Shown here: in pieces, positions 35,039 through 43,325 of the stretch | Layout: every line of letters starts with the position of its first letter | Numbering within the stretch: the first letter of the stretch is position 1 | From: an uncultured Lachnospiraceae bacterium | GTDB lineage: Bacteria > Bacillota > Clostridia > Lachnospirales > Lachnospiraceae | DNA: 52,493 nt | Direction: 5' to 3' | NCBI GenBank assembly: GCA_947177445.1 | Contig: CAMWUL010000019.1 | Span: 1 to 52,493 of the forward strand | The notes under the pieces: model-generated | The model's input: the letters and a program-made list of their open reading frames with translations, nothing else | Databases searched by the model: none | What the model was told of the DNA's origin: nothing | Position numbers and translations under genes: made by a program

Positions 35039-36013
35039 CTAGTCCTGAGCTACCACTTCCCTGTAAAACTCCGCATAATCCCTGCGCTTTTCCTTTGTGA
35101 ACTGGATAGCGGATCTGGGATGCTGGTTCAGCAGTCCCGTCATCAGGTACTGCAGATCATATCCCCATACGACGCCTTCCTCCTTCAGCCTGTTCATATG
35201 AGAATCGATAAACCGAATCGCCGGGTAAACATTGTACTTGGGATTCCGCAGAAATCCCAAAAGCAGCTCCATGGCACAATTCCCCGCGCCTCTTCCCATG
35301 GAAGCATAGGTGGCGTCCAGCCAGTCCACACCGTCTCCCACCGCCTCAATAGTGTTGGCAAATGCCAGCTGCTGATTATTATGAGCATGGATCCCCACCT
35401 TTTTGCCATACTTTGCCGCCACATTCAGATACGTATCCGTCAGACGGGCAATCTGCTCCGGATACATGGCCCCGTAGCTGTCCACAATATAGAGCACCTT
35501 TGCCGGCGTCTGCCCCAGAATGTCCAGCGCTACCGCCAGATCGCCCTCTCTGGTATTGGAGATGGCCATAATATTGCAGCTGACCTCATACCCCTTTCTG
35601 TCGGCATCCTCGATCATATCCACTGCCGCCGGAATGGTATTCAAATATGTGGCCACACGAATCATATCGATAGGGCTGTCCGCCCTGTCAATAATATCCG
35701 TCTTGTAATCGCATCTGCCCACATCCGCCATAACCGCCAGCTTTAAGTCGGTGGCGTTTTCCCCCACGATGGCGCGAATATCCTCGTCTCTGCAGAACTT
35801 CCACTTCCCGAATTTATTTTCGTCAAATATCTCCCTGGAGCCCTTGTACCCAAACTCCATATAGTCTACTCCTGCGCGCAGGTTGGTCAGATACAGCGCC
35901 TTGACAAACTCATCAGTGAAATAAAAATCATTTACCAGACCTCCGTCCCGCAATGTGGCATCCACTACCCTCACATCCGGACGGAATGCGATCAGACTTG
36001 AAATCTCCTTCAT
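35039..36013 (-). CDS. HMGL-like aldolase-domain protein
   Basis: 324 residues. The N-terminal VVDATLRDGGLVNDFYFTDE carries the DATLRDG metal-binding signature of the HMG-CoA lyase/isopropylmalate synthase aldolase family, and KVGIHAHNNQQLAFANTIEA supplies the HxHNN metal ligands, with GAGNCAMELLLGFL later. It probably cleaves or forms a C-C bond in a 2-keto acid; the fold alone does not give the substrate. Ribosome binding AGAGGTG lies seven bases upstream. Own promoter, leader hairpin and terminator make it a single-gene unit. Confidence 0.85.
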   Translation of the reverse strand: MKEISSLIAFRPDVRVVDATLRDGGLVNDFYFTDEFVKALYLTNLRAGVDYMEFGYKGSREIFDENKFGKWKFCRDEDIRAIVGENATDLKLAVMADVGRCDYKTDIIDRADSPIDMIRVATYLNTIPAAVDMIEDADRKGYEVSCNIMAISNTREGDLAVALDILGQTPAKVLYIVDSYGAMYPEQIARLTDTYLNVAAKYGKKVGIHAHNNQQLAFANTIEAVGDGVDWLDATYASMGRGAGNCAMELLLGFLRNPKYNVYPAIRFIDSHMNRLKEEGVVWGYDLQYLMTGLLNQHPRSAIQFTKEKRRDYAEFYREVVAQD

Positions 36014-36027
36014 ACGTACACCTCTCT

Positions 36028-36043
36028 GCCTGCGTCCGCAGGC
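36028..36043 (-). promoter_or_regulatory. Short leader hairpin before the aldolase-like gene
   Basis: GCCTGCG-2-CGCAGGC in the 5' leader, just 5' of the AGAGGTG ribosome binding site. A seven-base GC stem this close may affect initiation or mRNA stability; no known riboswitch is recognised. Confidence 0.45.
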
Positions 36044-36071
36044 TTACTGCATATATCCAATGACCTTTATG

Positions 36072-36100
36072 ATTTTAACAGTTTAAAGTGTAGAAGTCAA
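36072..36100 (-). promoter_or_regulatory. Promoter of the aldolase-like gene
   Basis: Minus strand TTGACT (36095-36100), 17-base spacer, TAAAAT (36072-36077), about 60 bases before the start. The -35 overlaps the stop codon of the 82-residue hypothetical gene. Confidence 0.75.
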
Positions 36101-36345
36101 GACAAAAAGTTTCTAAGAGGATCCACCGCTTTGGCCTGCCCCAGGATCTCCTCCCGGTTTACCCTGATAAATTTTTCCAGCTGCTGCACCTCCCAGTCGG
36201 AAAACCCGAACCAGCTCTCTATTTTTCCCTCCGGAAGAATCCCTTCCGCATAATCCTTTCCCCGCTGAAAGGAAACCCGAACAAACTTTTTTCCGTCCTT
36301 TTGCAAAATTCCCGAAACCAGCATGTTTACTTCACCCATAGCCAT
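36097..36345 (-). CDS. Small hypothetical protein, 82 residues
   Basis: I do not recognise a family. The N-terminal half is beta-like (MLVSGILQKDGKKFVRVSFQ) with a region of alternating charge, and the C-terminal half is helical (DWEVQQLEKFIRVNREEILG). No signal peptide or membrane helix. An AAGGAGA site is five bases upstream, which makes real translation likely. It sits between the radical SAM gene and the aldolase-like gene. Confidence 0.65.
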   Translation of the reverse strand: MAMGEVNMLVSGILQKDGKKFVRVSFQRGKDYAEGILPEGKIESWFGFSDWEVQQLEKFIRVNREEILGQAKAVDPLRNFLS

Positions 36346-36409
36346 TTATCTCCTTACTGAAAACGTGCCCCGTCCCTGACCTCTCCTGTATAAAGGAAAG
36401 TGCTCCGTC

Positions 36410-37297
36410 TCATGTAAATCCTCCTGTCTCAAAAAGTGTCAGCTGCTGCCCTGCCTCTTTATCTTCAAATTCATGCAGATAAGAAAACAATTTGTCCGTA
36501 TCGCTCTCCATCCCCGCCTTCCTGCAGGTTTCCCGGATCAATCTCCATAAATAAGCATGATTGGGAGAGGGAATTTCATATGCGTTTCCAAAGGTATGAA
36601 TATACGTTTCCTTCATCCCCGGGAAATGCCTGTCCAGCTGTTCATAAAAATATTGTCTGTCTCCGTCCCGCAAAGTCATTCCCACACCAAAGGTCAGGAT
36701 GCCATAGACCTTCGCCTTCACACAGGCTTCAAGAAGTCCCATAATATTTTCTTCCGTATCATTGATGAAGGGCAGGATCGGCGTCATCCAGACAATGGTG
36801 GGAATTCCTTCCTCCCGCAGAATGTTCAGCACCTCGATGCGTCTGCTGGTGACACAAACATTGGGCTCCAAAATACTGCAAAGCTGATCGTTAAAGGTTG
36901 TCAGCGTGATCTGCACCACACATTTTGTCTTGCGATGAATCCGCTTCAGCAGATCCAGATCCCGAAGTATCATATCGGACTTGGTCTGGATCGCCAGCCC
37001 GAAGCCATACTCATCGATCAATTCCAGGCATTTTCTGGTAAGGCGCAGTTCCCTTTCCAGATGCAGATACGGATCGCTCATGGCTCCCGTTCCGATCATG
37101 CATCTTTTGCGCTTGCTCCGAAGCGCCCGCTCCAGCAGCTCCGGAGCATTGATCTTCACCTCTATGTCCTCAAAAGCATGTTTCATCTGATAGCAGGTGC
37201 TCCGGGCGTCGCAGTAGATGCAGCCATGGGTACAGCCTCTGTACAGATTCATTCCGTTATTTGCAGACAAAATTCCCTTTGCCGCCACCTGATGCAT
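36410..37297 (-). CDS. Radical SAM protein of the SPL/Rv2578c type
   Basis: 295 residues. The CxxxCxxC cluster motif is CTHGCIYCD near residue 23. Downstream are IGTGAMSDPYLHLERELRLT, LAIQTKSDMILRDLDLL and WMTPILPFINDTEENI, as in the spore photoproduct lyase-like/Rv2578c subgroup of radical SAM enzymes. No C-terminal extra cluster is visible. True SplB function in photodamage repair is not shown; the match is at family level. The start at 37297 is fixed by AGGGAGGA ten bases upstream; the earlier ATG at 37321 lies upstream of that site. Confidence 0.85.
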   Translation of the reverse strand: MHQVAAKGILSANNGMNLYRGCTHGCIYCDARSTCYQMKHAFEDIEVKINAPELLERALRSKRKRCMIGTGAMSDPYLHLERELRLTRKCLELIDEYGFGLAIQTKSDMILRDLDLLKRIHRKTKCVVQITLTTFNDQLCSILEPNVCVTSRRIEVLNILREEGIPTIVWMTPILPFINDTEENIMGLLEACVKAKVYGILTFGVGMTLRDGDRQYFYEQLDRHFPGMKETYIHTFGNAYEIPSPNHAYLWRLIRETCRKAGMESDTDKLFSYLHEFEDKEAGQQLTLFETGGFT

Positions 37298-37350
37298 CTT
37301 TCGGATTCCTCCCTGCCTCATCGCCCGTAATCCTGCAATTTACGGCATCT

Positions 37351-37468
37351 CCGCTCATATGCGGAAGTCAATCACCCCGCCGCAAACAGCGGGGCATGGA
37401 AATTGAAACGCCCCAAGGGGCGGGGTATTGACCCTCGCGGCATTCGTCAAATACCCATGCAAGCATGG
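37351..37468. repeat. Cluster of palindromes downstream of tRNA-Leu, likely a dispersed element
   Basis: Within about 120 bases five inverted repeats follow one another. They are CCGC-6-GCGG (37351-37364), CCCCGC-8-GCGGGG (37375-37394), CGCCCC-AA-GGGGCG (37409-37422), GGGTATTGAC with GTCAAATACCC (37423-37456) and CCATGC-AA-GCATGG (37455-37468). Nothing is translated. GC-rich nested palindromes of this sort are typical of non-autonomous dispersed elements (MITE- or REP-like). Confidence 0.6.
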
Positions 37469-37546
37469 CTATTTTCCTCATTGCTCGCGGAAATAAAAAA
37501 GCCCGAAAATCCTTGATATGTCAGGGACTTACGAGCTGTCAGATTC

Positions 37547-37633
37547 TGGTGCCGGTGGTGGGACTCGGACCCACACACCCTTGCGGATAACAGATTTTGA
37601 GTCTGTCTCGTCTGCCAATTCCGACACACCGGC
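37547..37633 (-). tRNA. tRNA-Leu (anticodon CAA), CCA encoded
   Basis: Acceptor stem GCCGGTG (5' end at 37633) pairs with CACCGGC, followed by ACCA on the minus strand. The anticodon stem-loop ACAGA-CTCAAAA-TCTGT gives anticodon CAA for UUG codons. A long variable arm (about TATCCGCAAGGGTG) marks a class II tRNA, and the T arm is GTGGG-TCCGAGT-CCCAC. A 62-residue open frame across this region (37447-37635) is an artefact of the tRNA. Confidence 0.95.
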
Positions 37634-37715
37634 ATTTCATTTTATCCGCTTTCATACGATTTTGAAAATACAGAAATCCTGAAAGCAGAATACACAAAAC
37701 TTCAACAACAAAAGG

Positions 37716-37744
37716 ATTATAACACGAATATCCTTGAAAGGCAA
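37716..37744 (-). promoter_or_regulatory. Promoter of tRNA-Leu
   Basis: Minus strand TTGCCT (37739-37744), 17-base spacer, TATAAT (37716-37721), about 80 bases before the mature 5' end; the leader must be removed by RNase P. Confidence 0.7.
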
Positions 37745-37755
37745 GTGATTTTTAC

Positions 37756-37779
37756 AAAAGCGCTACGAAAACGTATAGC
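37756..37779 (-). terminator. Weak terminator overlapping the S66 peptidase stop
   Basis: Minus strand arms GCTATACG and CGTAGC around TTTT (with a TA bulge), then GCTTTTG. The structure includes the stop codon at 37763 and lies directly before the tRNA promoter. Confidence 0.35.
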
Positions 37780-38797
37780 TTATCCGCAGAGAATTATCCT
37801 GGACGGTGATATCCGCCAGACTTCCCACTATAAGCGGCATCATGGGCGGCCTGTGTCCCAGATCCGCATCCATAATCACAGGAACATTCTTTCGTCCGGC
37901 TGTCTCCAGCACTGCCTCATATGCATCCAGACCCGCCATGGGCTCCCCGTTGGCCGGTCGTCCGATAAGAAAGCCCTTCACATAATCAAACCAGCCTGCT
38001 TCTTCCATCTGCCACATGGCCCGGCGAATGGCAAACACATTCAAATCGCAGGATTCCAAAAACCAGACAATACCATCCTGACGGTACCGGTCTACAAATT
38101 CTCTTGTTTTGTCAAAGCGGGTTCCCGTAAGATTCACCAGACAGTCCATACAGCCTCCCAGGAGCCTTCCCTGAAACTGCAGCTTCGATGGGGCCGGTGT
38201 CTTTCCCACATAGCTTTTCATGGCCAGCTCCTCGGTCAAATGGTAGGGCTCCAAAGGATGATCCTCATCCTTCAGGGCTTCCTTTTCCCACCTGCCGTAG
38301 CTTCCCACCGAACTTGCCTGTCCCGTGAGAACAGCCGCCGCATCTTCCAGAGATTTATCCCAGGGCTCCATGCCGAAGGCCGCCGCACAGGGACCGTACA
38401 GGGACGCCGTATCCGTCAGAGTCGCCAGCAGATACGTCAGGTTCGTATTGTCAGAATAGCCCATAAACCATTTGGGCTTTGCCTGGGCCAGCCTTACGAA
38501 GTCTATAAAGGGCAGAATCTCACACATCAGCTCTCCGCCCCCGCAGGAAATCAGACAGTCTGTGTCCCCGGCGCAGTACAGCTCCATAAATTCCCCGGCG
38601 CATTTTTCCGGCGTATTGCTGATACCGATGCCCGCATCCGCATAGCAGTTGGGCCCCGGCAGTGTGCGATAGCCTTTCTCCTGCCACTTTTTCAGCGCAT
38701 TCATAAAGGCGGCCCTGTAAGGCTGGGTTGCGCAGCCGTAAGAAGGCGCAGGAAAACCTATGGTTCCGCCCGGCTTTAAGCTCTCTGGATATCTCAT
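37763..38797 (-). CDS. S66 family LD-carboxypeptidase (MccF/LdcA-like)
   Basis: 344 residues. Family signatures: LKPGGTIGFPAPSYG, the nucleophile Ser in FMGYSDNTNLTYLL, the Glu in GIVWFLESCDLNVF and the His in DADLGHRPPMMPLI, making a Ser-Glu-His triad. Members cleave the L,D-bond of muropeptides or detoxify microcin C. The neighbours lysA and ddh favour a murein or DAP recycling role. GAGGTG lies upstream of the start. Confidence 0.9.
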   Translation of the reverse strand: MRYPESLKPGGTIGFPAPSYGCATQPYRAAFMNALKKWQEKGYRTLPGPNCYADAGIGISNTPEKCAGEFMELYCAGDTDCLISCGGGELMCEILPFIDFVRLAQAKPKWFMGYSDNTNLTYLLATLTDTASLYGPCAAAFGMEPWDKSLEDAAAVLTGQASSVGSYGRWEKEALKDEDHPLEPYHLTEELAMKSYVGKTPAPSKLQFQGRLLGGCMDCLVNLTGTRFDKTREFVDRYRQDGIVWFLESCDLNVFAIRRAMWQMEEAGWFDYVKGFLIGRPANGEPMAGLDAYEAVLETAGRKNVPVIMDADLGHRPPMMPLIVGSLADITVQDNSLRISYTFS

Positions 38798-38852
38798 CCG
38801 TCACACCTCTTTTCTTTTCCATACTGCCCCGGCAAAAATACCCGGGTCTGCC

Positions 38853-40148
38853 TCAGCTCTCATCACAGGTCCGGCTCTCCGGAAAAAGCCGTTCATATAT
38901 TTCAAACTGATCAAGGGTGGCAAAATAGTCCCGGGGCGTTTCTGCCCGGCGGATCAGCTGTATGGAGCCGTCCTCCCGAAGAAGCAGCTCCGCTGATTTC
39001 AGCTTGCCGTTGTAATTATACCCCATGGAATAGCCATGGGCTCCCGTGTCATGTATGGCGATATAATCTCCTATTTCCACCCGGGGAAGCATTCTGTCAA
39101 TGGCAAATTTATCATTGTTTTCACACAGGGAGCCTGTCACATCGTATTGGCAGGTACAGGGCTCATCCTCCTTCCCCAGCACGGTGATATGATGATATGC
39201 TCCGTACATGGCGGGACGCATCAAATGGACGGCACAGGCATCCACTCCCAGATACTCCTTATGGGTATGCTTCTCATGGATCACCTTTGTCACCAAATGC
39301 CCGAAGGGGCCTGTCATAAACCGCCCAAGCTCCGTGTAAATAGCCACATCTCCCATGCCCGCCGGCGTCAGAATCTCCTCGTATGCCTCCTTCACCCTTT
39401 GTCCAATGATCCGGATATCATTGGGCTCCTGGTCTGGACGATAAGGGATTCCGATTCCCCCTGACAGATTGATAAAAGCGATATGAGCCCCCGTCTCCTT
39501 CCGAAGCTTCACCGCCAGCTCGAACAGCTGTCTGGCCAGGGTGGGATAATACTCGTTGGTAACCGTATTGCTGGCCAGGAACGCATGAATCCCGAAATTC
39601 TTCACTCCCTTTTCTCTCAGAATCCGGAAGCCTTCAAACATCTGCTCCGTGGTAAAACCATACTTGGCGTCCCCGGGATTATCCATAATATCCGTTCCCA
39701 GTGAAAAATATCCACCGGGATTATAGCGACAGCTTAAGGTATCCGGCAGAAAACCCAGGGTTTTTTCCAGAAAATCAATATGGGTGATATCATCCAGATT
39801 GATAACGGCGCCCAGCCGGGCCGCCAGCGCAAATTCCTCCGCCGGAGTGTCATTGGAGGAAAACATAATGTCCTCTCCCTTCATGCCCACCCCATGGCTT
39901 AACATCAGCTCCGTCATGGACGAGCAGTCACATCCGCATCCGTACTCCTTCAAAATACCCATCAAAAAGGGATTGGGGGCTGCCTTTACCGCAAAGTATT
40001 CTCTATAGCCCTTATTCCAGGAAAAGGCCTCCTTCAGGGCTCTGACATTTTCCCGGATTCCCCTTTCATCATATATATGAAAAGGGGTGGGATATGTCTT
40101 TACAATCTCCTCCACCATTTCCCTGGTCACAAATGCCGGTTTATTCAT
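38853..40148 (-). CDS. lysA: Diaminopimelate decarboxylase family protein
   Basis: 431 residues. A fold III PLP decarboxylase with the PLP lysine in YREYFAVKAAPNP (about residue 53), LSGGIGIPYRP, and the substrate/dimer motif VTGSLCENNDKFA. Position next to diaminopimelate dehydrogenase makes meso-DAP the expected substrate, giving lysine. AAGGAGA lies nine bases before the start. Confidence 0.92.
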   Translation of the reverse strand: MNKPAFVTREMVEEIVKTYPTPFHIYDERGIRENVRALKEAFSWNKGYREYFAVKAAPNPFLMGILKEYGCGCDCSSMTELMLSHGVGMKGEDIMFSSNDTPAEEFALAARLGAVINLDDITHIDFLEKTLGFLPDTLSCRYNPGGYFSLGTDIMDNPGDAKYGFTTEQMFEGFRILREKGVKNFGIHAFLASNTVTNEYYPTLARQLFELAVKLRKETGAHIAFINLSGGIGIPYRPDQEPNDIRIIGQRVKEAYEEILTPAGMGDVAIYTELGRFMTGPFGHLVTKVIHEKHTHKEYLGVDACAVHLMRPAMYGAYHHITVLGKEDEPCTCQYDVTGSLCENNDKFAIDRMLPRVEIGDYIAIHDTGAHGYSMGYNYNGKLKSAELLLREDGSIQLIRRAETPRDYFATLDQFEIYERLFPESRTCDES

Positions 40149-40182
40149 ATTCGTATTTCTCCTTCACAAAAAGCATGAGCCT

Positions 40183-41172
40183 TTAAAGCATGGTTCTTCG
40201 CAGCTCCTGCGCGGACAACGGACTCAGATCTGCAGGTGCAACATCAAATACCGTCTTGCAGCCCGTCATTCCCCGTCTGTTCATGCGGCAGGCCGCTCTG
40301 GCGTAGGCCGCCAGCACACAGGCCGTAAATTCGGGATTGGAATCCAGTCTCAGGCTGTATTCGATTACGTGGTTATGCTCCCCTTCCGAACCGGTTTTCC
40401 CTGTTCTCAGCACAAAGCCCCCGTGCGGTATGCCGCCATGATCTCTCTCCAGCTCCTCCTGGGTGATAAAATGTACTGTCGTATCATAATCCGCAAAATA
40501 ATTCGGCATACTCTTGATCTCGTTTTCAATCCTCTGCCGGTCCGCTCCTTCTTCCGCCACTACATAGCATTCCCGCACATGTTTTTCCCTGGTGGAAAGC
40601 ACCGGATTTTCGCAATTTCGCACAGCCTTCAGGGCTGCCTCCACAGGAATGGTATATTGCTTTGCATCTCTTACTCCCGAGATCCGGCGGACCGCATCGG
40701 AGTGTCCCTGACTGACACCCTTTCCCCAGAAGGTATAATCGCTTCCCTCCCGCAGAATCGCGCCGGCATACAGCCTGTTCAAAGAAAACATACCCGGATC
40801 CCAGCCCACGGAAATGATGGCGGTTCTGCCGCCCTTTTCCGCGGCGGCATGCACCCTGTCAAAATGCTCCGGTATCCTGGCATGGGTGTCAAAGCTGTCC
40901 ACCACATTAAAATGCTCCGCATACTCCGCCGTCTGCCGGGGCAGATCCGTGGCGGATCCCCCGCAGAGCACCAGCACGTCGATGTCCTCCTTCATGGCCA
41001 TAAGCCGGTCCATGGAATAGACCTGCACGCCGCTGGAGGTTTTGATTCTGATCTCGTCCGGATCCCTCCTGGTAAATACAGCCGCAAGCTCCATATCGTC
41101 GTTCTGCCTTACGGCATATTCCACTCCCCTGCCCAGGTTTCCGTAACCTGCAATCCCGATTCGAATTTTCAT
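40183..41172 (-). CDS. ddh: Meso-diaminopimelate D-dehydrogenase
   Basis: 329 residues. The Rossmann motif IRIGIAGYGNLGRGVEYAV, the family marker SVGWDPGMFSLNRLYAGAIL and FWGKGVSQGHSDAVRR identify the one-step NADPH enzyme that makes meso-DAP from tetrahydrodipicolinate. Together with lysA it gives the short dehydrogenase branch of lysine synthesis. AAGGAG lies eight bases before the start. Confidence 0.96.
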   Translation of the reverse strand: MKIRIGIAGYGNLGRGVEYAVRQNDDMELAAVFTRRDPDEIRIKTSSGVQVYSMDRLMAMKEDIDVLVLCGGSATDLPRQTAEYAEHFNVVDSFDTHARIPEHFDRVHAAAEKGGRTAIISVGWDPGMFSLNRLYAGAILREGSDYTFWGKGVSQGHSDAVRRISGVRDAKQYTIPVEAALKAVRNCENPVLSTREKHVRECYVVAEEGADRQRIENEIKSMPNYFADYDTTVHFITQEELERDHGGIPHGGFVLRTGKTGSEGEHNHVIEYSLRLDSNPEFTACVLAAYARAACRMNRRGMTGCKTVFDVAPADLSPLSAQELRRTML

Positions 41173-41190
41173 TCCTGTACTCCTTTTTAC

Positions 41191-41871
41191 TCACTGCTTC
41201 CTGTTTTCAATCTGCCAGTCAATGGGCTGGATACCATGCTCCTCCAGAAAACGGTTGGTCTGACTAAAAGGTCTGCTTCCGAAAAAGCCATTGTGGGCCG
41301 AAAGCGGACTCGGATGAGCCGCCTCCAGAATCAGATGCTTCGGATTATCCAGCATCCGCTTCTTGGTCTGGGCAGGCCTTCCCCACAAAATAAACACAAT
41401 AGGCCTGTCCTGCTTATTCAGCGCGGCAATAGCCGCATCCGTAAACTTTTCCCAGCCCTTTCCCCGATGAGAATTGGCCATATGAGCCCGGACCGTCAGC
41501 ACCGTATTCAGCATCAGCACTCCCTGCCCGGCCCACTTAACCAGATAACCATTGTCGGGAATATAGCACCCCAGATCCTCATGGAGCTCCTTATAGATAT
41601 TTACCAGAGACGGGGGAATATCCACCTCCGGCTTCACGGAAAAGCACAGGCCGTGAGCCTGTCCCACATTATGATAGGGATCCTGTCCGATGATGACCAC
41701 CTTCACCTGACTAAGCGGCGTCAGATGAAAAGCATTGAAAATATCGTCCGCAGGAGGAAACACCTGAGTCGTATTATACTCACTTTTCACAAAATCATAA
41801 AGCTCTTTGTAATAGGGCTTATGAAACTCTGTTTCCAGCTCTCCCAGCCAGTCATTGTCTATCATCGCCAT
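41191..41871 (-). CDS. ung: Uracil-DNA glycosylase
   Basis: 226 residues. The catalytic GQDPYHNVGQAHGLCFSV, VLMLNTVLTVRAHMANSHRG and the HPSPLSAHNGFFGSRPF DNA-insertion loop are complete. Removes uracil from DNA in base excision repair. AGGA eight bases upstream supports the start. It precedes ddh-lysA. Confidence 0.97.
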   Translation of the reverse strand: MAMIDNDWLGELETEFHKPYYKELYDFVKSEYNTTQVFPPADDIFNAFHLTPLSQVKVVIIGQDPYHNVGQAHGLCFSVKPEVDIPPSLVNIYKELHEDLGCYIPDNGYLVKWAGQGVLMLNTVLTVRAHMANSHRGKGWEKFTDAAIAALNKQDRPIVFILWGRPAQTKKRMLDNPKHLILEAAHPSPLSAHNGFFGSRPFSQTNRFLEEHGIQPIDWQIENRKQ

Positions 41872-41932
41872 CTTTTGTTTCCTGCCTTTCTTTGAATATC
41901 AGTTTTCCAACTGTTTCCCGATTCCTCTGCGC

Positions 41933-42691
41933 TTAAAGCCTTACGCTGATCCCTCTGGCCTTCAGGTATTCCTTCAGCTTCCTGATCTCCAGCTCCCGAT
42001 AGTGAAAAAGGGAAGCCGCCAGCACAGCCTCCGCCTTTGCTTCTGTCAAAGCCTCATAAAAATGCTCCTGCTTCCCGGCTCCCCCCGAGGCAATAACGGG
42101 AATTTTCACAGCCTCCGCCACCCTTTGGGTCAGTTCCAGGTCATAGCCCTCCCCGGTGCCGTCCCTGTCCATGCTGGTAAGCAGAATCTCCCCGGCTCCC
42201 AGAGCTTCCGCCCGGACCGCCCACTCCACTGCGTCAATTCCCATGTCCACCCGTCCGCCGTTTTTATAAATATTCCAGCCGCCATCCTCTCTGCGCTTGG
42301 CGTCGATGGCCACAACCACACATTGGCTGCCAAACCGTTCGGCGGCATCGCTGATCAGGCGGGGTTCCATAATCGCAGCGGAATTCACCGAAACCTTGTC
42401 CGCCCCTTCTCTCAGGATTGCCCGAAAATCCTCCACGGTGCGGATTCCGCCGCCTACGGTAAAAGGGATGAACACCCTGCCGGCCACCTGACGAACCCAC
42501 TCGAGCTTCGTGGCCCGATCATCGGCAGATGCAGTGATATCCAGAAAAACCAGCTCGTCAGCTCCCTCTCTGTCATAGCCTTCCGCAACCTCCGCCGGGT
42601 CTCCCGCATCCCGGAGGTTCACAAAATTAATTCCCTTTACAACTCTTCCGTCTTTTACGTCCAGGCAGGGAATGATCCTTTTTGTATGCAT
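41933..42691 (-). CDS. hisF: Imidazole glycerol phosphate synthase subunit HisF
   Basis: 252 residues. The TIM barrel with [19 protein letters not shown] (first catalytic Asp), VVVAIDAKR (second catalytic Asp region), [14 protein letters not shown] and VIASGGAGK. Makes IGP and AICAR from PRFAR using ammonia from HisH. The start at 42691 has GGAGGAG upstream and lies one base after the hisH stop; a longer frame to 42946 would lie inside hisH. Confidence 0.97.
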   Translation of the reverse strand: MHTKRIIPCLDVKDGRVVKGINFVNLRDAGDPAEVAEGYDREGADELVFLDITASADDRATKLEWVRQVAGRVFIPFTVGGGIRTVEDFRAILREGADKVSVNSAAIMEPRLISDAAERFGSQCVVVAIDAKRREDGGWNIYKNGGRVDMGIDAVEWAVRAEALGAGEILLTSMDRDGTGEGYDLELTQRVAEAVKIPVIASGGAGKQEHFYEALTEAKAEAVLAASLFHYRELEIRKLKEYLKARGISVRL

Positions 42692-42692
42692 T

Positions 42693-43310
42693 CTAACGCT
42701 CCTCCGTAATCCGGATGAAATTCCGGAGTATCTGCAGTCCCGTATCCGAACTCTTTTCCGGATGAAACTGACAGGCAAACACGTTTCCCTGTTCCACACA
42801 GGTATCCATCTGCACTCCATACTCTGTCTGTGCCAAAACAGCCTCCCGGTCCCCGGCCTGCAGATAATAGGAGTGCACAAAATAAACATAAGCGTTCTCT
42901 GAAATTCCCTCCAGAAGCCTTCCCCGTCTGCAAATGTGCAGATCATTCCAGCCGATGTGGGGAACCTTCAGCCTTCCGTCATCCGGAATTCTGCAGATTT
43001 TTCCCTTCAGAATCCCCAGCCCTTCCGCTCCGGGGCTTTCCTGGCTGCTCTCAAACAACAGCTGCAGCCCCAGACAAATTCCCAAAAAAGGAATCTGTCT
43101 CTCCACGCACTGCCGGATCACCGGCACAAGACCATATCCGGATATTTTTTCCATGGCGTCTCCGAATGCCCCCACCCCGGGAAGTATCACGCCGTCGGCT
43201 TCCAGAATCCCGGAGGGCTCCCTGGTAACCTGCGCCTGCTGCCCCAGCCGGGCCAGGGCTTTTTCCACACTCCTGATATTCCCGGCATCATAGTCAATGA
43301 TCGCTATCAT
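42693..43310 (-). CDS. hisH: Imidazole glycerol phosphate synthase glutamine amidotransferase HisH
   Basis: 205 residues. Class I amidotransferase with the nucleophile in [13 protein letters not shown] and the His-Glu of [10 protein letters not shown]. Feeds ammonia to HisF. No other his genes are in the window, so the rest of the pathway must be elsewhere. Confidence 0.97.
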   Translation of the reverse strand: MIAIIDYDAGNIRSVEKALARLGQQAQVTREPSGILEADGVILPGVGAFGDAMEKISGYGLVPVIRQCVERQIPFLGICLGLQLLFESSQESPGAEGLGILKGKICRIPDDGRLKVPHIGWNDLHICRRGRLLEGISENAYVYFVHSYYLQAGDREAVLAQTEYGVQMDTCVEQGNVFACQFHPEKSSDTGLQILRNFIRITEER

Positions 43311-43325
43311 TTTCGTCCCTTTCCC

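Noticed and set aside
37447..37635. 62-codon frame over tRNA-Leu
   Set aside because: It is read through the tRNA-Leu gene and its flanking palindromes and is a known type of false gene call.
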